In this document: in pieces, positions 1-7,202 of the stretch
Layout: the number at the start of each line of letters is the position of its first letter
How positions within the stretch are numbered: position 1 is the stretch's first letter
Assembly (NCBI GenBank): GCA_041486955.1
Contig: JBGPML010000009.1
Coordinates: forward strand, 1 to 22,476
Direction of reading: 5' to 3'
Source of the DNA: JBGPML01 sp041486955
Lineage (GTDB): Bacteria; Patescibacteriota; UBA1384; 2-12-FULL-50-11; DASWYB01
DNA: 22,476 bases
Program-made: the position numbers and the translations under genes
Notes under the pieces: model-generated
Told to the model about the DNA's origin: nothing
The model's input: the letters and a program-made list of their open reading frames with translations, nothing else
Databases searched by the model: none

Positions 1-859
1 CGAAGAGTCGATCGAGCCGGACCAGGTCTGCCGACGATATCGCGTATACGGCTTTGTGCCAGGTTGTTGGTTTAGCACGCGCCAGGATCTCGTCGAGCAT
101 TTGGTAGTAGGCACCGTTCGTGGCTCGGTCCATCACCGCCGCCTCAATCCCGTGTATCTCGATCTCTTCTTCAATATAGAGGTCGGAGTCAGGGCGAGCA
201 GTAGATGATGGCCTTTTCTGTCGTTGAGCGAGTCCGTGACCCAGTTCATGGAGAACTAGGGCGGGGAAGAGTTTGGGGGGATAAGTTACCCCGCAGATCA
301 TCAACGTTTTCCAATCGGGATTCCAGAAGAGGCTGGAAGGCAGTTCGCCGCCCTTCATGTCTGACTGAGCGAAGAAACAGACTTCCTGTTGCCCCTCAAC
401 GGGAGTTATTGCCTTAGTGGAGTTTCCGATGGAGACGGCCGTTCCGTTGTTATAGACTGAGGTACGAAATGCGGGGAAGGCTGATGCAATCTCTTTTGTA
501 GCCTGGTTTGTTGAACCAAATTTTTGGACCGCATCGGCGACGAGATTTTGATTCTTGGTCAGATCGTCCCCCAGACTTTTTAAGGCAATCTCGGGGGAAA
601 CGGTGGTTTTATACCACCAATTGCCCGTCCCCGCTGGATGATCAGACATGTAGCTGTCGAAAACGCGGGAGAGTCGTGCAAGCTCTTCTGAATCATGAGC
701 GATTGATAGATTGTTCGCAGTCGCACGTAGCAGTGCTGCGACCACCAACAGCATCAGAACACTCACGGTTGAGATAGTTTGCCAACCCCAGAAAAACTTG
801 CGGCACGTGCATTTTGACTTCTTGCCACACCGCCGACAACTCGCGTAGTTCGTTCTCAA
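1..859 (-). CDS. Membrane-anchored HExxH metallopeptidase (partial, C-terminus beyond window edge)
   Basis: An uninterrupted minus-strand frame runs from a TTG codon at 857-859 to the window edge (286 codons visible, no stop). I chose TTG because AGGAG lies 6 nt upstream and an in-frame TGA (872-874) blocks extension. The start is cytosolic and cysteine-rich (SCRRCGKKSKCTC, residues about 7-19), followed by one hydrophobic segment (about residues 28-46, VSVLMLLVVAALL). The rest should be outside the membrane. HELGH (plus coordinates 236-250, about residues 204-208) is a zincin zinc-binding motif; the Glu-rich EEEIEIHGIEAAVMD about 22-36 residues later could supply a third, gluzincin-type Glu ligand. 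Two extracytoplasmic cysteines (EVCFF, MICGV) fit the divergent dsbB-dsbA genes next door. Family and substrate are not recognised. Confidence is high that it is a gene and good that it is a zinc peptidase. Confidence 0.8.
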   Translation of the reverse strand, partial: MRTNYASCRRCGKKSKCTCRKFFWGWQTISTVSVLMLLVVAALLRATANNLSIAHDSEELARLSRVFDSYMSDHPAGTGNWWYKTTVSPEIALKSLGDDLTKNQNLVADAVQKFGSTNQATKEIASAFPAFRTSVYNNGTAVSIGNSTKAITPVEGQQEVCFFAQSDMKGGELPSSLFWNPDWKTLMICGVTYPPKLFPALVLHELGHGLAQRQKRPSSTARPDSDLYIEEEIEIHGIEAAVMDRATNGAYYQMLDEILARAKPTTWHKAVYAISSADLVRLDRLF

Positions 860-909
860 GTGCTTCTCCTGTCATGGATACTACAAGCGACGATTGGGAA
901 AACCATACC

Positions 910-945
910 ATAAAAAGACCTAAAAGTAAATGCTCTAACAGGTCT
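910..945 (-). promoter_or_regulatory. Candidate sigma70-type promoter for the HExxH peptidase gene
   Basis: On the minus strand TTTACT is followed after 17 nt by TATGGT, about 45 nt upstream of the AGGAG/TTG start at 859. Each hexamer matches consensus at 4 of 6 positions. It lies in the 134-nt divergent gap before dsbB. Inference from sequence only. Confidence 0.3.
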
Positions 946-993
946 ACGGGTATTGTTATTCCATTCCCTTCTGCTCTAAGGTAAACTAACACT

Positions 994-1407
994 ATGCTAA
1001 AAGAGCGATTAATTTATGCTTCATGGTTGGTTGCGATTGTGGCAACATTGGGCAGTTTATATTACAGCAATGTCTTACATCTCACCCCTTGTGTGTTGTG
1101 TTGGTATCAGCGGATTTTTATGTATCCGCTCGTTTTAATAATCCCGATTGGCATTATTAAGAAGGATAAAATTCTGCCCTGGTATGTAGTTGTTATGTCA
1201 TCATTTGGTGCTTTGATTGCCTTATATCACTACCTACTACAACAAGGGATAATTCCTGACCGTTTGGCACCATGTGAGGCCGGAATCTCTTGTACGACGA
1301 AATTTGTTGAGTATTACGGCTTTATTACTATACCCTTTCTTTCTCTCGTCGCTTTTGCTTTAATAACGATTGCGATGATCTACGCTTTGAAGGAACAAAA
1401 AGAATGA
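994..1407 (+). CDS. dsbB: DsbB/BdbC-type disulfide bond formation protein
   Basis: A 137-residue membrane protein with four hydrophobic segments (about residues 7-25, 40-55, 62-82, 108-130). It carries the two DsbB cysteine pairs: the CxxC in PCVLCWYQR (about residues 32-40, with the conserved Arg just after) and the periplasmic-loop pair in PCEAGISC (about residues 93-100). DsbB proteins reoxidise DsbA and pass electrons to a membrane quinone; the length suits the short BdbC form. Its stop overlaps the dsbA start by 4 nt (ATGA at 1404-1407), so the pair is co-translated. AAGG lies about 12 nt before ATG. Many CPR bacteria lack respiratory chains, so the electron acceptor is an open question here. 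Confidence 0.93.
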   Translation: MLKERLIYASWLVAIVATLGSLYYSNVLHLTPCVLCWYQRIFMYPLVLIIPIGIIKKDKILPWYVVVMSSFGALIALYHYLLQQGIIPDRLAPCEAGISCTTKFVEYYGFITIPFLSLVAFALITIAMIYALKEQKE

Positions 1408-2045
1408 CCCAAGACGTTAAAGTTATTGTCGGTATCGCCATTGCAACCCTCGCAATTTTAGGTGGGATTATTTTTTTTGGTGGTCATTCTGGCACAAAAC
1501 CAACTGGTCCAGCCAGTGAAAAATTATTAATTCGTGACAATAGCAATAAAATCTCTGCCGACGGCGCAAAGGTTACGATTGTTGAGTTTGGTGATTATCA
1601 ATGTCCAGCGTGTGGGGCCGTATATCCGACCTTAAAGCAGGTCCTCAACGACTATAAGGGGAAGATTAATTTTGTATTCCGCAATTATCCGTTGCCGCAA
1701 CACCCGAATGCTTTAATCGCCGCTGAAGCGGCCGAAGCCGCCGGCGACCAAGGCAAATATTGGGAAATGCACGATAAGTTATACGACAACCAGAATGCCT
1801 GGGCCGAAGAATCTAAGCCAATCGATATTTTCGTTGGCTATGCCCGCGATCTTAGCTTAGACGCCAATAAATTCAAAAGTGATGTTGAGAGTAATAAATT
1901 TGCCGATAAGATTACCAGCGATCAACAGGATGGTAACGATTTAGGAGTTAATTCCACACCAACGATTTATATTAACGGCAAAACACTCGATGGCGTACCG
2001 GATTATAACACAATCAAGTCAAAAATTGACGAACTGAATAAATAA
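1404..2045 (+). CDS. DsbA/BdbD-like thiol-disulfide oxidoreductase, membrane-anchored
   Basis: 213 residues: an N-terminal hydrophobic anchor (about residues 7-27), a short linker, then a DsbA-family thioredoxin fold. The active site is CPAC in GDYQCPACGAVYPTL (about residues 56-70), and the cis-proline loop is present as VNSTPTIYING near residue 180. The alpha-helical insert typical of DsbA lies between them (EAAEAAGDQGKYWEMHDKLY). It should introduce disulfides into exported proteins and be reoxidised by the DsbB encoded immediately upstream, which it overlaps by 4 nt. Likely clients in this window are the cysteine-rich S53 peptidase (4415-5644), the HExxH peptidase and the repeat protein at 21665-22476. 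It is of the Thioredoxin_4 (BdbD) type rather than soluble E. coli DsbA because of the anchor. Confidence 0.92.
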   Translation: MTQDVKVIVGIAIATLAILGGIIFFGGHSGTKPTGPASEKLLIRDNSNKISADGAKVTIVEFGDYQCPACGAVYPTLKQVLNDYKGKINFVFRNYPLPQHPNALIAAEAAEAAGDQGKYWEMHDKLYDNQNAWAEESKPIDIFVGYARDLSLDANKFKSDVESNKFADKITSDQQDGNDLGVNSTPTIYINGKTLDGVPDYNTIKSKIDELNK

Positions 2046-2051
2046 GGAAAA

Positions 2052-2083
2052 GATTGCTTCGTCTCTTTGTTCCTCGCAATGAC
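2052..2083. repeat. REP-like dispersed repeat (GATTGCTTCGTC...CCTCGCAATGAC)
   Basis: An imperfect palindromic sequence: GATTGCTTCGTC pairs partly with CCTCGCAATGAC. Very similar GC-rich intergenic repeats (CATTGCGAGGA...GAAGCAATC) are familiar from many unrelated bacterial genomes. It lies just after the dsbA stop, in a convergent gap, as such repeats often do. Only one copy is in the window, so dispersal in this genome is inferred. Confidence 0.6.
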
Positions 2084-2093
2084 AGAATGGTCA

Positions 2094-2130
2094 TCGCGAT
2101 CCTGCACCGAATGGTGCGGGAGTGGCGATC
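2094..2130. terminator. Long imperfect hairpin between convergent dsbA and M23 peptidase genes
   Basis: GCACC (2104-2108) and GGTGC (2113-2117) close a GAAT loop. The stem continues outward with imperfect pairing (CGCGATCC against GGAGTGGCG). There is no T-tract on either side, so it may be part of the neighbouring REP-like repeat or a 3'-end-protecting hairpin rather than a classical intrinsic terminator. It is the only structure separating the two convergent genes. Confidence 0.45.
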
Positions 2131-2144
2131 TATTACTGGTGGGG

Positions 2145-2861
2145 TCAAGGATGAAAGTCCAACGGATCATACCAGCCGCTGAGCTGATCTTTAGATGAGA
2201 CATACCCTTTAATATTAGCTGCACTGCCTTTCACGATTCCGAAATGGAGGTGCTTGCGCTCGCCATCGGTTTCGCTGCTATAGGCTTTACCAAGGATGCC
2301 GATTTTATCACCGGGATTGACTTTTTTACCGTTGGCAATCAAAGATGATGGAGCCAAATGGCCGTAAATTGTCACCACCGATTTTCCATTTAACGTGTGT
2401 TTAATTGCCACGACTCCGCCATAGCCACTGGCCGTTCGCGAAGTAATAACCTCGCCAGCGGCAACGGCGTAGACTGGCACGTCAGTCGAAACATCGCCAT
2501 ATTCAACATCAACTCCCGTATGGTAGCCAGTAAATTTTTCTGGATTAACCGGAGAGTTGGTGGGGGTAACATACGTACCGAAGAACTTCTTGGTAATCCG
2601 CGACTTGAAATCAGCGATGGGGTCGGTAACCAGAGGAGTTGGTGTCGAACTCGCGGTAGCTGCTGGCGTAGGGGTTGGTCCGCCAGCTGGCGGAGGAGAT
2701 GGTGAAGGTGTTGTTTCACTGATCAACGGACTAGTTTGAGGCGTCGGAGTCGGTGTTGCGACAGTTACCACCGCATTTTTATCCTTGTGCCAGAAAAACC
2801 AGGTTGTTCCACCAATGATAAACAAGACTGCCCCAACTACGATGTATATTTTGCGATTCAT
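2145..2861 (-). CDS. Membrane-anchored M23 family (LytM-type) metallopeptidase
   Basis: 238 residues. A short basic start leads into one transmembrane segment (about residues 5-24), then a Pro/Thr/Ser-rich linker (about residues 33-78), then an M23 domain. The zinc ligands are visible as HTGVD (about residue 115) and HLHF (about residue 204), with YGHL between them near residue 167. All LytM core motifs are present, so it should be a catalytically competent peptidoglycan endopeptidase or a similar wall-remodelling enzyme outside the membrane. AGGAG lies 11 nt before the ATG. The linker contains PPAGG encoded by a perfect 16-bp palindrome (2679-2694). The gene converges with dsbA and is divergent from the coiled-coil gene at 3018. 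Confidence 0.92.
   Translation of the reverse strand: MNRKIYIVVGAVLFIIGGTTWFFWHKDKNAVVTVATPTPTPQTSPLISETTPSPSPPPAGGPTPTPAATASSTPTPLVTDPIADFKSRITKKFFGTYVTPTNSPVNPEKFTGYHTGVDVEYGDVSTDVPVYAVAAGEVITSRTASGYGGVVAIKHTLNGKSVVTIYGHLAPSSLIANGKKVNPGDKIGILGKAYSSETDGERKHLHFGIVKGSAANIKGYVSSKDQLSGWYDPLDFHP
2679..2694. repeat. Palindromic in-gene element TCCGCCAGCTGGCGGA (M23 linker copy)
   Basis: A perfect 16-bp palindrome read on the minus strand as CCG CCA GCT GGC GGA (Pro-Pro-Ala-Gly-Gly) in the Pro-rich linker of the M23 peptidase. Identical to the copy at 22238-22253; near-identical copies are at 9675-9690 and 13072-13085. Confidence 0.85.
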
Positions 2862-3017
2862 GTCGGTAGTTTCTCCTATTTCTATTAATAGGTAAAGAGT
2901 AAAAGTGTAAATTGGAAAATATTATGAAAATATACAAGATTTTTTCCCAACGTCTATTTATTTCACCGTAGCATTGACCTACTTCATCAGTTAATTTTGA
3001 ATTAGAAAGGAGAAAAC

Positions 3018-3329
3018 ATGCGTGAAGAAATTGACGGACAAATAGTCAGTTTACAGCGTCGGCTCAACATACGACCTAGTGAAACATCTCAGACAATCAG
3101 CCGACTAAATCGGGAAGCAGATCGTGAAATCGATGCGATTCGACGTCGAACCATGGATGATATTGCGGCGAGACGAACGCAAGGTGAGGATGAAGTGCGC
3201 GTGCGTCGCGATCAACTTTCCAACACTATTGGTGAAGAACGCGATCATGAAACAGCGGACATCCGAGCATTACGGAGCCAGCTTGATAGTGCCAGACGTG
3301 AGCGAACCCAATATCAACGAGTTGCCTAA
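3018..3329 (+). CDS. Small charged coiled-coil protein, function unknown
   Basis: 103 residues, extremely rich in Arg, Glu, Asp and Gln, with no hydrophobic segment; it should be a soluble, almost wholly helical coiled coil (for example SRLNREADREIDAIRRRT, then RALRSQLDSARRERTQ). AGGAG sits 7 nt before the ATG, which supports it as a real gene in this start. No family is recognised. It is the only plus-strand gene between 2046 and 10860. Its stop (3327-3329) is only 2 nt from the stop of the convergent ddl gene, leaving no room for a terminator. A weak TTGACC lies about 60 nt upstream as a possible -35 element. Confidence 0.72.
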   Translation: MREEIDGQIVSLQRRLNIRPSETSQTISRLNREADREIDAIRRRTMDDIAARRTQGEDEVRVRRDQLSNTIGEERDHETADIRALRSQLDSARRERTQYQRVA

Positions 3330-3331
3330 TG

Positions 3332-4387
3332 TTAGACAGCGGTAATATGCTCTTGGTCAGACTGATCAATATGAGTACAAATGATGGTTAACAATTTAGG
3401 AAATGACAGTCCAAAAACGTTGGCTTGCTGTGGCAGAATTGAGGTGGCGGTTAATCCGGGGAGTGTGTTAATTTCTAACACATGGATGCCGCCCTTCTCA
3501 TCCACGATCATATCGGTTCGGCTATATCCGTCAGCGTTTACCAATTGGTGAACTTTCTTGGCTAAATCTTTAATTCGATTAATCAAATCCTCATCCATCT
3601 CAGGCGGGGTAATTTCTTTAGTTTCGCCGGGAAGATACTTGGCTTCGTAATCGAAGAATTCATGTTTCGGCGTTGGAATGAGCTCAGTTGGTGGTAGGGC
3701 CGTTAGTTCCGTCTTGCTTGTCACTAACACCCCACAGCTCACTTCTCTCCCAGGGATATATTTAGAAATCAAAGCTCTATCTGAATCGGCAAGAATTTTT
3801 TTAATTGCTGATTGGACTTTCTTTGCATTGCGTATGATCAAAACATTGACTGACGAACCACCATCGGCCGGTAAAATCACGACAGGTAACTTTACGTAAT
3901 TAATAAAATCGGCAATATCTTTTTGGTGCGTTTCTTTAGTAACTTCTAAAAAGTCGGGTACGGTAATATCTTCGTCCTGTAAAATTTGAAAAACTTTGGG
4001 TTTATCCATCGCGAGAGCCGAAGCTTCTGAATCACTGCCGGTGTAGGTAAGTCCTCGGGCTTCGAGTAATGCTTGAAGCGTTCCGTCTTCCCCAAATTGA
4101 CCATGAAGACCAATAAACACAACGTCTGGTTCCTGTTTTTCAATTGATTCCAGGGCAATTTCGGACGGTTGGCCTTTTTTCTTCATTAATTTCTCTGCCT
4201 GAGCCCAAGCTTGGTCTGCCCGAACATACATATCATCTAATGACCACAAACCGTTCTTGCTGATAAAAACTGGCAGTAATACAAACTGCTCTTCAAATGA
4301 GGGTAACGTACTTTTAGCGGTCGATAAAGAGACTTCGTGCTCGCCCCCCGGCCCGCCGAATAGAAATACTATTTTCTTCTGTCTCAA
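3332..4387 (-). CDS. ddl: D-alanine--D-alanine ligase (Ddl), with atypical ATP-site residue
   Basis: 351 residues, ATP-grasp fold. The N-terminal motif FGGPGGEHEVSLSTA, the LHGQFGEDGTLQ stretch, FDYEAKYLPG (the Tyr/Lys omega-loop of D-Ala-D-Ala ligases, residues about 243-252), GYSRTDMIV and the signature LEINTLPGLTATSILP (about residues 309-324) are all present. It should join two D-Ala for peptidoglycan precursors in the cytosol. Two oddities: the segment matching VKPxxxGSSVG reads ILPADGGSSVN, so the usual ATP-contacting Lys is Leu; and EKYI reads SKYI. The start is TTG (4385-4387) with no clear ribosome-binding site. It follows the S53 peptidase gene by 27 nt on the same strand and is probably co-transcribed. 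VanA-type D-Lac ligase is unlikely given the intact Tyr. Confidence 0.9.
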   Translation of the reverse strand: MRQKKIVFLFGGPGGEHEVSLSTAKSTLPSFEEQFVLLPVFISKNGLWSLDDMYVRADQAWAQAEKLMKKKGQPSEIALESIEKQEPDVVFIGLHGQFGEDGTLQALLEARGLTYTGSDSEASALAMDKPKVFQILQDEDITVPDFLEVTKETHQKDIADFINYVKLPVVILPADGGSSVNVLIIRNAKKVQSAIKKILADSDRALISKYIPGREVSCGVLVTSKTELTALPPTELIPTPKHEFFDYEAKYLPGETKEITPPEMDEDLINRIKDLAKKVHQLVNADGYSRTDMIVDEKGGIHVLEINTLPGLTATSILPQQANVFGLSFPKLLTIICTHIDQSDQEHITAV

Positions 4388-4414
4388 AGTTGTGACTACC
4401 GGATGCAGCTTAAC

Positions 4415-5644
4415 CTAAAAGCCATTAATTCCGTTCGGAGTTCCTAATCCAGTTGGCCCGTCGTAACCAGTAGTGGCGGTACAGAGTATTTTTTTCCAGC
4501 CACATCCGCCATTGCTACCGGAGGTAACATCATGCAAGTTAGTCGAAGGGCTATTGAGATACGGTAAAGAATTAGCTTGAGTTCCAGCTGGCACGCCTTT
4601 CAGAGCGTAAGTCGCAGCAATAATTGGTGCGGATAAACTGGTTCCGCCAACCTGGAACCAACCGGTTTGGCCACTATAGGGCACGCTATCATAGACCGAT
4701 GCGCCAGTATAAGGATCAGCATCAGCGGAAACGTCGGCAATGGTTCGTCTCGTACAGCTAATATTAGGTTGCCAACTTGGTTTTGATTCATAGTAACTGC
4801 AACCACTGCCAGATCCGCTCCAGGTTTTTTCGCTTCCATAACTATATGTGCCATCACCATTAGGCGTTACGTTTAAGCTCGTTCCCCCAGCAGCGGTCAC
4901 GTACCTCGAAGCCGCGGGATAGGATGTACCATAGCCGCTGTCTCCAGAGCTGAACACAAAAGCGATCCCAGGTTTATTAAAGTGACCATCATAACTGGTT
5001 TCCGACAAGAATTCATTCGAGCCATATGAGTTTGACACGACTTTAGCGCCCAGCGTTACGGCTCGGTCAACAGCCGTCATTAAATTGTTGTAGCTGCTAC
5101 TGGCGGCTTCCACGAGCAGTAACTTACAACCCGGGCAAACCGCATGGGCAGCTTGTACATCTAAGGCGATCTCTAACGCCCAACCGGAACTGACATTCGG
5201 ATAATTCGTTCCCCCGTTTTGATCAACTTTCTGAAAACACGGCACGGCAGAATTGGCAATTGGGCCCGAACAAGTAGGCAAAATGGGTAACCCGAACTGC
5301 GAACTATACGTATCTAAATCAGCTTTAATGTTTGGATGATCATAGGCATCCACAATGGCCAGAACATTATCCGAACCCCCACCTAGTCCATAAGCCCCTT
5401 GGAATTGGGCAGGGCTTAAACCTGTTGGGCTAGTTGTGGTATTTGGCTTTCCCTTATCGTTGACTACAACTCTTGCGTGACATCTGACTTCATCACTCAC
5501 TGGCCCTGGAGGACAAACGGGGATATGACTTAATGCCTGAGGTGGAGGGGCAGCGATACTAAATTCCGGCAAAGCAAAAATGAAAATCGAAGTAGCACCA
5601 ACCAAAATAGTCGCGAGCAATGCAGTAAGATAATTTTTCATCAT
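4415..5644 (-). CDS. Exported S53 (sedolisin-like) serine-carboxyl peptidase
   Basis: 409 residues from the ATG at 5642-5644 (5639-5641 is equally possible; the longer TTG-initiated frame to 5662 is less likely because MKNYLTALLATILVGA then begins a clean signal peptide). The S53 catalytic set is visible: Glu and Asp in LEIALD (about residues 162-167), the oxyanion Asp in SSGDSGYG, and the nucleophile in GGTSLSAP. The C-terminal GLGTPNG matches the family's calcium region. The protein begins almost directly with LSPAQFQGAYGL after a short N-terminal stretch, so the about 180-residue propeptide of classical sedolisins is absent. Ten cysteines in five close pairs (for example CPGC) suggest heavy disulfide bonding, consistent with the Dsb pair. 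An alternative label is a subtilase-superfamily protease; the Glu/Asp spacing favours S53. Confidence 0.87.
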   Translation of the reverse strand: MMKNYLTALLATILVGATSIFIFALPEFSIAAPPPQALSHIPVCPPGPVSDEVRCHARVVVNDKGKPNTTTSPTGLSPAQFQGAYGLGGGSDNVLAIVDAYDHPNIKADLDTYSSQFGLPILPTCSGPIANSAVPCFQKVDQNGGTNYPNVSSGWALEIALDVQAAHAVCPGCKLLLVEAASSSYNNLMTAVDRAVTLGAKVVSNSYGSNEFLSETSYDGHFNKPGIAFVFSSGDSGYGTSYPAASRYVTAAGGTSLNVTPNGDGTYSYGSEKTWSGSGSGCSYYESKPSWQPNISCTRRTIADVSADADPYTGASVYDSVPYSGQTGWFQVGGTSLSAPIIAATYALKGVPAGTQANSLPYLNSPSTNLHDVTSGSNGGCGWKKILCTATTGYDGPTGLGTPNGINGF

Positions 5645-5772
5645 ATATAAGACGTAGCACAATGATAAAAATCTTTCAAGTCAGAAATTATGAGTGATAT
5701 ATTTTCCTGGTTCGATCAAGCAACATAATATTTCGTCTCTGGTAATTAAGACAAGATAGGACAATTTTTAAC

Positions 5773-6156
5773 TCAAGAGAAATGCAGTGTTTGCTTGAGT
5801 TTTTTTAGCATCAACGTAAAAAAACAAGCGAGAAGATAGAAATAAATAAGTTGGATCAAGACGTAGAGCCCCGATGATAGAACCCAGAGTGAATCATTGA
5901 TTAGTGTAAAAACACCAGTAGCCAACCATAACGGTGTCAATGGTAGAGTAAGAAAGCTCCATATTACCCAGAAAGGTACACCTGCTCCACCAAGAATTTG
6001 AGAAAGGAAAGGCTCTGGTGTACTATGGTCGCCAAACGCCCAAGTCATAGAATAACCGACAATCATAATAAAGATGAATATTGTCCAGACAATGAGTTTT
6101 GTCAGGTTGGGTTTTAAGAAGGGTCTGTTGTAAAGATTTAGTAATTTGTTTTTCAT
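5773..6156 (-). CDS. Small integral membrane protein, function unknown
   Basis: 127 residues from the ATG at 6154-6156. A longer in-frame start (6219) would overlap the methyltransferase end by about 40 nt and add a polar stretch, so the inner Met before KNKLLNLYNRPFLK is preferred; no strong ribosome-binding site decides it. Three hydrophobic segments are evident (IVWTIFIFIMIVGYSM, VPFWVIWSFLTLPLTPLW, and VLIQLIYFYLLACFFTLML), with a basic C-terminal tail. No catalytic motif is visible and the family is not recognised. It follows the methyltransferase gene by 22 nt on the same strand, so the two are probably one transcript. Confidence 0.65.
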   Translation of the reverse strand: MKNKLLNLYNRPFLKPNLTKLIVWTIFIFIMIVGYSMTWAFGDHSTPEPFLSQILGGAGVPFWVIWSFLTLPLTPLWLATGVFTLINDSLWVLSSGLYVLIQLIYFYLLACFFTLMLKKLKQTLHFS

Positions 6157-6178
6157 AAAAGGTATTGTAGTATATATC

Positions 6179-6799
6179 TTATTTTTTGGCAATGGCCTCA
6201 ATCCAATTTGTGTTTTCATTGGGACCCAAATTCAAAGATATGATATTTAATTTGGCTTGCTCTAACAAATGCTTTATTTCATCGAGATTAAAATAACTAA
6301 AAAATCTCTCGTAAGTATAGCCGTAATCATTTTCGGTTTTTATCTCTTCTTCTGGCTGAAGTGGTCTTATTTCTTTGACCGTCGCGTAGAGTATTCCACC
6401 TTTCTTGAGCTTGGTCAAAAGTTTCGTGAGTATAGCGCTTATTTCCTTTTTCGGGAGATGCAGTAATACGGCTTGGAGATAGATGCCATTAAACCGCTCG
6501 CGCAATTGATCGATATTACGAATATCAAGGATTAGAAATTTACCATCAGGCGCTTCTTCGGTGGCGATCTTAATCATCTCTTCTGAGCTATCGATACCAA
6601 CAACTTTAACTCCTCGTTGAATCAAATAAGTTGCTTTATTTCCGTCACCACAACCAACATCAAGCACTAACGGCTTTGGTGGTAATAAAGAAATAAATGT
6701 ATCCGTTCCTGGTTTCCACCAAAGGTCAGTTTGGTGGTTACTATGCCAATCCTGCGCGATTTTATTATAGGTTTGAGCTAAGTCGTCAGGCTTGTGCAC
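6179..6799 (-). CDS. Class I SAM-dependent methyltransferase
   Basis: 206 residues starting at GTG (6797-6799). SAM-binding motif I is clear in VLDVGCGDGNKATYL (about residues 44-58); motif II-like acidic residue in VVGIDSSEEMI, then DIRNI, and the motif IV/V region LQAVLLHLPKKEI. The fold is Methyltransf_11/25-like. Substrate cannot be told: such small cytosolic enzymes act on quinones, lipids, RNA or metabolites. The start is marked by CACAAGCCTGACGACTTA, very similar to the sequence at the end of secA (see findings), so the annotated N-terminus could have been altered by a local rearrangement. It is followed by the small membrane protein gene and preceded, 9 nt upstream, by the coiled-coil gene. 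Confidence 0.85.
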   Translation of the reverse strand: MHKPDDLAQTYNKIAQDWHSNHQTDLWWKPGTDTFISLLPPKPLVLDVGCGDGNKATYLIQRGVKVVGIDSSEEMIKIATEEAPDGKFLILDIRNIDQLRERFNGIYLQAVLLHLPKKEISAILTKLLTKLKKGGILYATVKEIRPLQPEEEIKTENDYGYTYERFFSYFNLDEIKHLLEQAKLNIISLNLGPNENTNWIEAIAKK

Positions 6800-6808
6800 G
6801 ATCTCACG

Positions 6809-7159
6809 CTATTTGATATTTAATCGTACTTTAATAACGTTTATCTCACGTTCCAATCGTTTGACATGCTCTAAAGTAAATAACCTTTCCTGGTCAAGCC
6901 GTTCTAAAAAGTGTGTGTGCTGATCGAGAGTAGTCACTATCCGATCGAGCTTTTCATCATGATCAGATAGTTTCTGTCCAATATCATCAAACTTTTTATC
7001 GTGTTCCGTTAGTTTCATCTCAATCGAAACAAATTTTCCATCATGATTATCGAGTCGCTGCTCCATAAGGGCAAATTGTTTGTCAAAATGTTTTTTTTGC
7101 TCAGTAAAACTATTGGAAACTAACTCGGCTAATTGGTTGATAGTCATATCATTTTTCAT
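6809..7159 (-). CDS. Coiled-coil protein of repeated heptad/undecad units, function unknown
   Basis: 116 residues with no hydrophobic segment. The middle is built from related units of about 14 residues: MEQRLDNHDGKF, MKLTEHDKKFDDI, QKLSDHDEKLDRI, LDQHTHFLERL. The recurring HD-x-K pattern and regular Leu/Ile spacing predict a long parallel coiled coil, as in many small CPR proteins. The ATG at 7157-7159 begins MKNDMTINQLAELV, which reads like a natural N-terminus. No enzymatic motif is seen and function is unknown. It sits between secA and the methyltransferase on the same strand, 43 nt after secA and 9 nt before the methyltransferase, flanked by a short direct repeat. Confidence 0.72.
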   Translation of the reverse strand: MKNDMTINQLAELVSNSFTEQKKHFDKQFALMEQRLDNHDGKFVSIEMKLTEHDKKFDDIGQKLSDHDEKLDRIVTTLDQHTHFLERLDQERLFTLEHVKRLEREINVIKVRLNIK

Positions 7160-7202
7160 AAGTCGACTCTGTCATATTCTATGTATTTAATCAATTAAGT
7201 CG

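Noticed and set aside
205..777. Plus-strand frames of 70 and 89 codons
   Set aside because: Antisense shadows of the HExxH peptidase gene with Arg-rich, unstructured translations.
693..992. Minus-strand frame of 99 codons with a hydrophobic start
   Set aside because: It overlaps the HExxH peptidase gene in another frame, runs into the dsbB start region, and lacks a ribosome-binding site, whereas the competing frame has AGGAG, a membrane anchor and a zinc motif.
5709..5717. GGTTCGATC resembling a tRNA T-loop
   Set aside because: No matching acceptor, D or anticodon stems around it; chance match.
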